A stretch of 64,000 nt of DNA from positions 186,001 through 250,000 of the forward strand of contig CAWDVK010000018.1 of NCBI GenBank assembly GCA_963805715.1, read 5' to 3'. How positions within the stretch are numbered: position 1 is the first letter of the stretch; each line of letters starts with the position of its first letter. The stretch comes from CAWDVK01 sp963805715. GTDB lineage: Bacteria > Actinomycetota > Actinomycetes > Streptosporangiales > Streptosporangiaceae. The notes under the pieces were generated by a model that did not search any database, was not told where the DNA came from, and was given only the letters and a program-made list of their open reading frames with translations. The position numbers and the translations under genes are program-made. Shown piece by piece: positions 8,495 to 15,542 of the stretch.

Positions 8495-9183
8495 GACCCG
8501 TCCTTCGCGTCACCGGCGGCCGGGGCGGGAATGACCACGACCGGGCAATGCGCGTGCTCGCTGCAGTAGCGGCTGACCGAGCCGTGCAGCAGGTGCTTCA
8601 GGCTCACCCCGGAGTCATCTCCCACCACGATGACGTCCCCGGCGGATCCCGCGACCGAGGTCAGGGCCGGGCCGGGCACGCCCTCCGGCGTCTGCACGGT
8701 TACCGTGATGTCGCGCGGCACGCCGCCTGCCACGATCCGGAAGGCCTTGCGGACGATCTGGGTGGACGCGTCGCACTGCTCGGAGCCGTCAAAGTAGAGC
8801 ACGACATGCGGGTGGATCAGGGCCCGGTGCCGGCGCAGGCCGCCATGGCGCGGCAAGCCCAGGGCCCACGACCGTACCGCCACCAGCTGCAGGTCGGCTT
8901 CCCTGGCGGCTCTGACCGCCCAGCGCAGCGCGGCCAGGCCGGCCGGGCTGTCGTCGATGCCGACCACGACGCGCTCGCTCATGGCGGGCAGCACTACGTC
9001 CCCGGCGTCCGGGGACGGCTCATCGGCCATCAGGACGGGGCCGGCCGTGTCGCCGGGACCGGCGGCCGGCATGGCCGGCATGGCCGGCTGCTGCGCTGAC
9101 GTTAGCGAAAGAGAGGGTTCAGCCGCGGCCGGCGCGATGCCGTGACGTACGCGACTGTGTTTCACGTTCTGCACGGACTCCAC
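8491..9183 (-). CDS. Universal stress protein-like, long N-terminus and degenerate ATP loop
   Basis: This 230-residue protein has a low-complexity N-terminus of about 68 residues and a UspA fold from SERVVVGIDDSPAGL onward. The C-terminal loop reads VVGDDSGVSLKHLLHGSVS, so the second glycine of G-x2-G is missing and ATP binding may be lost. The frame opens with GTG at 9183. A GTG at 9174 is better spaced from the GGAGG upstream, and a start at the internal ATG near 8982 would remove the whole extension. It is co-transcribed with the GNAT-synthetase gene by a four-base overlap, which suggests a stress input to protein acetylation. Confidence 0.75.
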   Translation of the reverse strand: MESVQNVKHSRVRHGIAPAAAEPSLSLTSAQQPAMPAMPAAGPGDTAGPVLMADEPSPDAGDVVLPAMSERVVVGIDDSPAGLAALRWAVRAAREADLQLVAVRSWALGLPRHGGLRRHRALIHPHVVLYFDGSEQCDASTQIVRKAFRIVAGGVPRDITVTVQTPEGVPGPALTSVAGSAGDVIVVGDDSGVSLKHLLHGSVSRYCSEHAHCPVVVIPAPAAGDAKDGS

Positions 9184-9256
9184 CTCCCGGTGCGACCCTC
9201 AGCCCAGGATCGCGCGCGGGAGCCGGCCGGTCACGAGCAGTGCGGCCCGGATCACC

Positions 9257-9270
9257 GGGACCTTGGTCCC
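9257..9270. promoter_or_regulatory. Candidate DosR-type box upstream of the usp-pat operon
   Basis: GGGACCTTGGTCCC is an almost perfect palindrome in the 143-bp gap upstream of the minus-strand gene starting at 9183. It is one of the closest matches in the window to the mycobacterial core GGGACTWWAGTCCC. Confidence 0.65.
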
Positions 9271-9326
9271 CCGGCTCGCAGGTCAGGACGGCTGGCTCGG
9301 GCGGCAGCCTGCTGGCTGGCTCGCGG

Positions 9327-10472
9327 CTAGCTCGTCCCCCGCCGAGTGCGGCGGCGCGGCTTGATGAGCAGCTCGTCGGGCGGCCGGCGCGCCGTCGCCT
9401 GGGTGGTGTGCGCCAGGCCCAGCTGCAGCAGCATCTGCGGCTCTCCCGGCAGCGCCAGCCGGGACCTGATCAGCGCCCGGACCGTCTGCACTTCCAGCGG
9501 CTGCGTGTGCAGACTGCCGAACACCCAGGCCGTAGCGGCCCGCAGCAGGATGCGGTGCATCGCCTGGCCCGCGCGCAGCCAGTCGGCCGGCCCGTCGCCG
9601 GCCGTGATGAGCACCGCCGTCGCGGCCGCCGGGGCTCCGTCACCCGGCAGCAGCCCGATGTTCCGGCCGAGGTCGAAGTCGCGCTGCGGCAGCCGCCCCG
9701 GTTGCACGGTGTCCGCGGAAAAGGCCTGCGCCGGGACGCCGTCGCGGGCGGTGCTGTCCGCGCTGCGGACCCAGCGCCGTATCTCGGCCCTGGCCACCGG
9801 GCTCAGGCCCTGGTCGTGCCGGGCCGCCGCGGCCAGCGCGGCCAGCTGCTGATAGCCGCCAGACTGATCGATCAGGGCCAGCTCGGCGCCTTCAGCCCGG
9901 GCGTCGTGCTGCAGGGCGGCCAGCAGCCCGGCTGGCAGGTCGCCGGGGCTGAACGGGCCGCGATGGGTGTGCCGGTGCGGGATCGCCGCCAGCATGTGCC
10001 GTTCCACCCTGGTCATCGGGGCCTCGTCGCCCAGCGAGACGCGGGCCAGGAAGCCAGGCCGGTTCGGGTCGGGAAGCAGCTGGACCACCGGCAGGTAGCC
10101 GAGCTCCCTGATGGCCAGCCGCAGGCCGAAGATCGCGGCCCCGCAGCTGATCAGCATCTCCCGCCCGGCGCGGTCCATCCGGAGCCTGCGGCTGGCGTCG
10201 GCGTGCAGCTCGATCGCGTACTCGCCGGCCAGGAACTGCCACGGCTGGGTGTTGTGCACCGACGGCGCGCGCGCCGCCGTCGCGACCAGGTAGCTCACGC
10301 GGTCGGCCGGGATCGGAACGCGGGCCTGCGACGGCAATCGCCGGGCCGGCTGGTCGGCGGCGCGCAGCACGCCGTCCAGCTCTCCCTGATGAGGCTGTGC
10401 GCCGCCGTTGCTGGCAAACCTCCGCGGCTGAGCTGCCTGAACGCTCTGCGAGGCACGCGGGGTGTCGGTCAT
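9327..10472 (-). CDS. Acg-type nitroreductase-fold flavoprotein
   Basis: This protein of 381 residues belongs to the Acg/Rv3131-type nitroreductase family, a hallmark of the mycobacterial DosR regulon. The duplicated nitroreductase fold shows APSVHNTQPWQF near residue 75, ISCGAAIFGLRLAI, and a C-terminal LHTQPLE segment. Members are thought to bind flavin; enzymatic nitroreduction is not established for them. The frame opens with GTG at 10508, but the ATG at 10472 follows AGCAGGTG. It also gives exactly the same length as the paralogue at 56376-57521, which shares this leader. Paired DosR-like boxes lie just upstream. Confidence 0.85.
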   Translation of the reverse strand: MTDTPRASQSVQAAQPRRFASNGGAQPHQGELDGVLRAADQPARRLPSQARVPIPADRVSYLVATAARAPSVHNTQPWQFLAGEYAIELHADASRRLRMDRAGREMLISCGAAIFGLRLAIRELGYLPVVQLLPDPNRPGFLARVSLGDEAPMTRVERHMLAAIPHRHTHRGPFSPGDLPAGLLAALQHDARAEGAELALIDQSGGYQQLAALAAAARHDQGLSPVARAEIRRWVRSADSTARDGVPAQAFSADTVQPGRLPQRDFDLGRNIGLLPGDGAPAAATAVLITAGDGPADWLRAGQAMHRILLRAATAWVFGSLHTQPLEVQTVRALIRSRLALPGEPQMLLQLGLAHTTQATARRPPDELLIKPRRRTRRGTS

Positions 10473-10535
10473 TGCCATCACCTGCTGACGGTCGACGTTA
10501 ACCGTCACGATGACCGGGCTGGCAGCAAAGGGTCA

Positions 10536-10571
10536 GGGCCGTTGTGCCCACTGCCCCGGGCCTAATGGCCT
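10536..10571. promoter_or_regulatory. Candidate paired DosR-type boxes, nitroreductase promoter
   Basis: GGGCCGTTGTGCCC at 10536-10549 and GGGCCTAATGGCCT at 10558-10571 have start-to-start spacing of exactly 22 bp. They lie 64-99 bp upstream of the nitroreductase start at 10472. They also overlap the 3' end of the HTH gene, whose stop is at 10562. Confidence 0.65.
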
Positions 10572-10978
10572 GCCCGGCCATCCCGCTGCGGCCGGAGCAT
10601 ACTGTGATACACGGTCAGGAGCGCGGCTTTCTGCTCGTCATCCAGCCGCCCCTGGCCCAGGATCGCGGCCTCCACCGGGTCAGCCCGCGGGTCACCGCCG
10701 GGACCATCGCCGGCCGGCCCTGCATCAGCCCGGCGGGGGACCGGGTCAATCAGCCCCGCCTCCGCCAGCAGCATCTCGGCGGACACGTTCAGCGCCCCGG
10801 ACAGCAGCTTCAGCACCCGCACCGACGGCTGGTGCATGCCGCGCTCAAGCTGGCTGAGATAAGGATTGGACAGGCTGGTGAGCTCGGCCAGCTGGCGAAG
10901 TGAGAGGTTCGCCAGCTTCCGCTGGCTGCGGATGAACGCGCCGAGCGTCTCCATCTGCGCGTCCCACGAGTCCGTCAC
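10562..10978 (-). CDS. XRE-family helix-turn-helix regulator, likely PHA-granule associated
   Basis: A 138-residue protein with an N-terminal Cro/XRE HTH: LSLRQLAELTSLSNPYLSQLERGMHQPSV. The C-terminus is a short variable tail ending DDEQKAALLTVYHSMLRPQ. It lies directly downstream of the phasin and PHA synthase genes, on the same strand. A role in controlling phasin or PHA genes is therefore likely by position, though not shown by sequence. The start chosen is GTG at 10978, with GAGGT five bases upstream. An ATG at 11032 would add 18 unconserved residues. Confidence 0.8.
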   Translation of the reverse strand: MTDSWDAQMETLGAFIRSQRKLANLSLRQLAELTSLSNPYLSQLERGMHQPSVRVLKLLSGALNVSAEMLLAEAGLIDPVPRRADAGPAGDGPGGDPRADPVEAAILGQGRLDDEQKAALLTVYHSMLRPQRDGRAGH

Positions 10979-11135
10979 TGATACCTCGAAAAAGCCGGAG
11001 GCGGGCAGCCGCCGGAGCGGGCGCACCGCCATGACGATGGTCGTTGCTCACTATGGTAAGCAAACGTGCGCGCGGCGAGCCCGGCCGGGCTCGCCGCGCG
11101 CACGCAGGCTGTCGCTTCCCTTGCTGTGGCTCCCC

Positions 11136-11453
11136 TTACTTGGCTGAGCCGCTCTTGCCGGCCGGAACGTCGTCCTTGCCCGGCAGCAGCGGCGCGGTGG
11201 CCTTGATAACGTCCTCGGCGAACTTCCGCTGGCTGGCCAGCAGCTGCTCGGCGAAGTCGTAGGCGCCCGCAATGAGATCCTGCGGCTTCGGCAGCTTGTC
11301 GGCAAAGGGCATGTTCACGTCAGGCAGCTCGGGCGTGATCGACTGGACCGCGCTGGCCCAGGTCTGAAGCGCGTCAACAACTGCGGCCTGGCTCTTGCGG
11401 ATCGTGTTCAGGATCTCTTCCTGAACCTGGCTGACTGCACCGGTATCGGCCAT
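11136..11453 (-). CDS. Phasin-like PHA granule protein
   Basis: A 105-residue, mostly helical protein with the look of small actinobacterial phasins. It has an amphipathic N-terminal helix (VQEEILNTIRKSQAAVVDAL), a Pro-rich turn (LPKPQDLIAGAYDF), a second helix (AEQLLASQRKFAEDVIKAT) and a Lys/Ser/Ala-rich tail. Phasins coat PHA granules and control their size. It lies 102 bp downstream of phaC on the same strand and upstream of the HTH gene. Its ATG at 11453 follows an AGGAGG-like sequence. The family call rests on composition and context as much as on motifs. Confidence 0.75.
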   Translation of the reverse strand: MADTGAVSQVQEEILNTIRKSQAAVVDALQTWASAVQSITPELPDVNMPFADKLPKPQDLIAGAYDFAEQLLASQRKFAEDVIKATAPLLPGKDDVPAGKSGSAK

Positions 11454-11555
11454 GACTTCCTCCTGATGTCGTACTCTAGCTCTTTAGGTCTCTGCTAACT
11501 ATACTGAGCGCCTTTGATTGATTTGTCAAGCGGAAGCGGTACGGATGATGGGAAA

Positions 11556-13268
11556 TCATCCGAAGACGTACTCGCCCGGGGCGTCGTCGATCGCCGGGTA
11601 GCGACTGCTGCCCATGGCCGGCGGCAGGACGAGGGCGCCCGCCCGCTTGCTGGACCAGGTGGTCCAGTCCTCCCACCACGAGCCAGCGTGCTTCCTGGCC
11701 CTGGCCCGCCACACCTCCGGGTCGCCCGAAGCGTGCTCGGTGGCCTCGAACCAGGCCTTCGGGCCCGGCGGGTTGACGATGCCGGCGATATGGCCACCGC
11801 TGGACAGCACGTACCGGACCTTGCCGCCCAGCAGGCTGATCGTCTTGTAGGAGCTGTGCCAGGGCACGATGTGATCGTTGATCGCGCCCACCACGTAGCT
11901 GTCATTGGTCACGTCGGCCAGCGACAGGCGCTGCCCGGCCAGTTCCATCTCGCCCCTGGCCAGCTCGTTGCGCATGTACAGGGACCGCAGGTAGAACGAG
12001 TGCATGGAGGCCGGCATGCGGGTGCTGTCGCCGTTCCAGGCCAGGATGTCGAAGGCCGGCGGGTCCTGGCCCAGCAGCCAGTTCGAGACCACGTAGTTGA
12101 AGATGAGGTCGTTCGCCCGGAGCATGTCGAAGGTGCCCGCCATCTGGCTGCCCTCCAGCACGCCCTTCTCGGCCATCAGCTTCTCCAGCCGGGCCACGGT
12201 CTTCTCGTCGGTGAAGGCACCGAGCACGCCCGGCTCGCTGTAGTCGAGCAGCGTATTCTGCAGCGTGACCGAGCCGAGCCGGTCATCTCCCTTCTCGTGC
12301 AGGTAAGCGGCCAGCATGGCGGTCAGCGCGCCGCCGAGGCAGAGGCCGACAATGTCGATCTTGGGCGCACCGGTGATCTCGCCGACCACGTCCAGCGCCT
12401 CCCGCGGGCCGTGGATGAGGTAGTCATCCAGGGTGACGTCGCCCATGGTCACGTCGGGGTTGCGATAGGAGATCGCGAACACCGTGCGCTCGTGCTGGAC
12501 CGCCCACTCCAGGAAGCTGCGGCCCGGCGCCAGGTCCATGATGTAGTACTTGTTGATCCACGGCGGGCTGGCCAGCACCGGGACCGCGTGCACCTTGGGT
12601 GTTTGCGGCGCGTACTGGATGAGCTCCATCAGGTCGTTCCTGAAGACGACCTTGCCGGGGGTGGCGGCGAGGTTCTCGCCGATCTTGAACGGCCGCTTGT
12701 CGACCTGACGCGGGCGGCCGTTGTTGCTGAGCAGGTCGCTGACGAAGTTGCCCGCGCCGGCCCGCACGCTGGTCCCGCCGGTCTCCAGCGCCCGCTTGAG
12801 CGCCGCCGGGTTGGTCGGCAGGAAATTCGTCGGGGCCAGCGCGTCCAGCAGGAAGCCGGTCGCGAGCTGGGCCTTCGCGTCATCCAGCGCGCTGCCGGAC
12901 CCGAGCTCCACCATCTCGTTCACCAGCCGGGAGCCGGCCAGGTACATCTGCCGGATGGCAAAGAACGCCGGGTTCTCCGTCCAGGTCTTGTCCGCGAACC
13001 GCCTGTCCCCGTCCGGGACGGGGACAGGCGGCTTGGCCTCAATGCCCAGCCAGCGCGCCGCGGCGACAGGCCCGATCATCGCCATGCTGTTACAGAACCG
13101 CAGCGTCGCTGACGCCGCGGCGGCAGGCTGTCCGGCCGCGCGCCGGAACACTGCCAGCGTGGACTCGCCGAGGCCGGCCGCGTCGGCCGAGGCAAACATC
13201 CCGGCCTCGGGCGCGAGCGCTACGGCCGCCGTCTCGCCGGATTCCCACGCTGTCTCGTGTGTGGACAT
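11556..13268 (-). CDS. phaC: Poly(3-hydroxyalkanoate) synthase
   Basis: Polymerises (R)-3-hydroxyacyl-CoA into PHA on the granule surface. The 570-residue protein has the PhaC lipase-like box VGLCLGG with nucleophile Cys near residue 310. The catalytic Asp is in INDHIVPW and the His in SSGGHIAGIVNPP. INKYYIMDLAPGRSFLEWA is the conserved synthase core. It is the last gene of phaB-phaA-phaC, 41 bp after the thiolase. The ATG at 13268 follows AGGAGGGCC. No partner subunit (PhaE or PhaR) is visible, consistent with a single-subunit class I or II enzyme. Confidence 0.93.
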   Translation of the reverse strand: MSTHETAWESGETAAVALAPEAGMFASADAAGLGESTLAVFRRAAGQPAAAASATLRFCNSMAMIGPVAAARWLGIEAKPPVPVPDGDRRFADKTWTENPAFFAIRQMYLAGSRLVNEMVELGSGSALDDAKAQLATGFLLDALAPTNFLPTNPAALKRALETGGTSVRAGAGNFVSDLLSNNGRPRQVDKRPFKIGENLAATPGKVVFRNDLMELIQYAPQTPKVHAVPVLASPPWINKYYIMDLAPGRSFLEWAVQHERTVFAISYRNPDVTMGDVTLDDYLIHGPREALDVVGEITGAPKIDIVGLCLGGALTAMLAAYLHEKGDDRLGSVTLQNTLLDYSEPGVLGAFTDEKTVARLEKLMAEKGVLEGSQMAGTFDMLRANDLIFNYVVSNWLLGQDPPAFDILAWNGDSTRMPASMHSFYLRSLYMRNELARGEMELAGQRLSLADVTNDSYVVGAINDHIVPWHSSYKTISLLGGKVRYVLSSGGHIAGIVNPPGPKAWFEATEHASGDPEVWRARARKHAGSWWEDWTTWSSKRAGALVLPPAMGSSRYPAIDDAPGEYVFG

Positions 13269-13309
13269 GTAAGGCCCTCCTGGTGATCAGCCCACCGCCC
13301 GCCGGCGGC

Positions 13310-14497
13310 CTACAGGCGCTCGAAGATCGCGGCGATGCCCTGGCCACCGCCGATGCACATGGTGACGAGGGCATATCTGCCCGATACCCGCTTTAGCTCA
13401 TAGAGTGCCTTGACGGTCAGGATTGCACCAGTAGCGGCGACCGGATGCCCGAGCGAGATGCCGCTGCCGTTGGGGTTGGTCCGGTCCTCCGGCAGGCCGA
13501 GCTCGCGGATGACCGCCAGCGCCTGGGCGGCGAACGCCTCGTTCACCTCGAACACGTCGATCTCGTCGAGCTTCAGCCCGGACCGGTCCAGGACCTTCCT
13601 GACCGCCGGCACCGGGCCGATGCCCATGATCCTGGGCTCCACGCCCGCGTGGCTGTAGGCAACCAGGCGGCCCATCGGCTGCAGGCCGTGGCTGCTGGCG
13701 TACGCGCTCGTGGCGAGCACCACGGCGGCGGCCGCGTCGTTCATGCCGGACGCGTTCCCGGCGGTCACCGTGCCGTCCTTGGCGAATGCCGGGCGCAGCC
13801 GGGCCATGCCCTCCAGGTTGGCGTCCGGCCGGATGTGCTCGTCGGCCGTCACCTCGACGGTGCCCTTCTTGGCAGGTGCCTGGACGGGCGTGATCTGCTC
13901 GTCGAAGTAGCCGCCCGCGACCGCCGCGGCAGCCCGGCGGTGGCTCTCGACCGCCAGCGCATCCTGATCCTCGCGCGAGATCCCGAACTCCTGCGCCACG
14001 TTCTCCGCTGTCACGCCCATGTGGCAGCCGTCCCACGGGTCGCCCAGCGCGCCGACCACCGCGTCGATGGCCACGCCATCTCCCATCCGCTGGCCCCAGC
14101 GCATGCCCGGCAGCCAGTACGGGGCACGGCTCATCGACTCGGCGCCGCCCGCGACCGCAACGTCCGCATCGCCGAGAATGATGGCCTGGGAAGCCGAGAC
14201 GATCGCCTGCAGCCCGCTGCCGCACAGCCGGTTGACGGTGAAGGCCGGAACCTCGACGGGCAGGCCGCCGTTGACGGCGGCGACCCGGCTCAGGTACATG
14301 TCCCTGACCTGGGTGTGGATCACGTTGCCGAAGACAGCGTGGCCGAAGTCCGCCGGGTCGACGCCGGACCGGCGGACGGCCTCGCGGACTACGGTCGCCG
14401 CCAGGTCGCACGGCGGCACGCCGGCCAGGGCGCCGCCGTACTTGCCGATGGCCGTCCGGGTGCCAGACAGCACGACAACATCGTTTTGCTCGGTCAT
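13310..14497 (-). CDS. phaA: Acetyl-CoA acetyltransferase (beta-ketothiolase)
   Basis: Condenses two acetyl-CoA to acetoacetyl-CoA, the first step to PHB. At 395 residues it has normal thiolase length. The acylated Cys is in NRLCGSGLQAI. The C-terminal motifs are NGSGISLGHPVAATGA (catalytic His) and CIGGGQGIA (second Cys). It sits between phaB (10 bp gap) and phaC, so a biosynthetic role is more likely than beta-oxidation. The start is ATG at 14497. Confidence 0.93.
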   Translation of the reverse strand: MTEQNDVVVLSGTRTAIGKYGGALAGVPPCDLAATVVREAVRRSGVDPADFGHAVFGNVIHTQVRDMYLSRVAAVNGGLPVEVPAFTVNRLCGSGLQAIVSASQAIILGDADVAVAGGAESMSRAPYWLPGMRWGQRMGDGVAIDAVVGALGDPWDGCHMGVTAENVAQEFGISREDQDALAVESHRRAAAAVAGGYFDEQITPVQAPAKKGTVEVTADEHIRPDANLEGMARLRPAFAKDGTVTAGNASGMNDAAAAVVLATSAYASSHGLQPMGRLVAYSHAGVEPRIMGIGPVPAVRKVLDRSGLKLDEIDVFEVNEAFAAQALAVIRELGLPEDRTNPNGSGISLGHPVAATGAILTVKALYELKRVSGRYALVTMCIGGGQGIAAIFERL

Positions 14498-14507
14498 GAC
14501 GTTCCTC

Positions 14508-15308
14508 TCACATGTCCAGTCCGCCGTTGACGGACCAGATCTGTCCGGTGATGTACGACGCGTCGTCGGCGGCCAGGAAGGTCACCAGGCGAGCGATGTC
14601 CTCGGGCTTGCCCAGACGGCCAGCCGGGATCGTCTTGCGGAAGCGGTCCAGCACTTCCTCGGGCATGGCCGCGACCATGTCGGTGGCCACGAAGCCGGGA
14701 GTCACCGCGTTCACGGTCAGGCCGATCCCGTCGGCATACGGCTTCTTGGCCTTGGCAAGATGGAAGTAGGCCTCCCTGGCCAGCGTCTTGGTCATACCGA
14801 AGATCCCGGCCTTGGAGGCCGCGTAGTTCACCTGGCCGATGTTGCCGATCTCGCCGACCAGCGAGGAGATGCTGATGATCCGGCCCGTGCCGCGCTCGAC
14901 CATGTGCGCCAGCGCCGCCTGGGACACGAAGAAGGTGCCGGACAGGTTGACGTCGAGGACCTTCTGCCAGTCCGAGTCCGTCATCTTGGGCACGGTGCGG
15001 TCGATGGTGATCCCGGCGTCGTTCACCACGATGTCCAGGCGCCCATGCTGCTCCAGGACCTCGCTGACGGTCCGCCTGCAGTCGTCGGGTATGCCGTTGT
15101 TGGCCTCGTGCAGGGTGCAGAGCCGGTCCGGGAACTCGGCTTTCATCTCCGCCTGGAACTGCTCCGCCCTATCGTTAAAGCCCCAGAAGGCAGCCGCGAT
15201 GGACGCCCCCTCTGCGGCCAGGCTGCGGGAGATCGCGGCCCCGATGCCGCTCGTGCCCCCGGTCACCAGGGCCACCCGGCCCTCCACTGCTCCCTTGCGC
15301 TCTGTCAT
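14508..15308 (-). CDS. phaB: Acetoacetyl-CoA reductase (SDR family)
   Basis: Reduces acetoacetyl-CoA to (R)-3-hydroxybutyryl-CoA, usually with NADPH. The protein is 266 residues with the SDR cofactor motif TGGTSGIGAAI, a variant NDAGI in place of NNAG, and the catalytic Ser...Tyr-x3-Lys as SISSLVGE...YAASKAG. The C-terminus SVNGGLDM is typical of PhaB/FabG. The frame extends upstream to 15578, but ATG 15308 with AGGAG just before it gives the family N-terminus. It is the first gene of the phaBAC operon, with DosR-like boxes 56-113 bp upstream. Confidence 0.9.
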   Translation of the reverse strand: MTERKGAVEGRVALVTGGTSGIGAAISRSLAAEGASIAAAFWGFNDRAEQFQAEMKAEFPDRLCTLHEANNGIPDDCRRTVSEVLEQHGRLDIVVNDAGITIDRTVPKMTDSDWQKVLDVNLSGTFFVSQAALAHMVERGTGRIISISSLVGEIGNIGQVNYAASKAGIFGMTKTLAREAYFHLAKAKKPYADGIGLTVNAVTPGFVATDMVAAMPEEVLDRFRKTIPAGRLGKPEDIARLVTFLAADDASYITGQIWSVNGGLDM

Positions 15309-15363
15309 CCTCAGCTCCTCAGTCTCGCGGCGCCTGGCAAGGCGCACTGTAAGCGATACTGAC

Positions 15364-15421
15364 CCTGCGGAAGACCCGTCGCCAGAGGACCAACGTCCCC
15401 GGCTCCGGTGCCGGTGGGCCC
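15364..15421. promoter_or_regulatory. Candidate DosR-type box cluster between phaB and the GH65 gene
   Basis: AGGACCAACGTCCC at 15386-15399 is the strong copy. GTGCCGGTGGGCCC at 15408-15421 lies exactly 22 bp to its right, and CCTGCGGAAGACCC at 15364-15377 exactly 22 bp to its left; both flanking copies are half-conserved. The cluster lies between divergent genes and could serve both. Confidence 0.55.
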
Positions 15422-15530
15422 TGATCCGGCGGTTACTGGCACGGACCTGCCCGCTTGCTGCGATCATCTGGCCAATTCGCGGATCGAGCACCTGGCTCGT
15501 GCGGCTCTGTCGCTTTCGCGGGCACCGGGC

Positions 15531-15536
15531 TAGCGT
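15531..15536 (+). promoter_or_regulatory. Possible -10 element of a leaderless GH65 transcript
   Basis: TAGCGT ends six bases before the ATG at 15543, and no Shine-Dalgarno sequence is visible. This fits the actinobacterial leaderless pattern, inferred from spacing only. Confidence 0.35.
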
Positions 15537-15542
15537 CGAACC

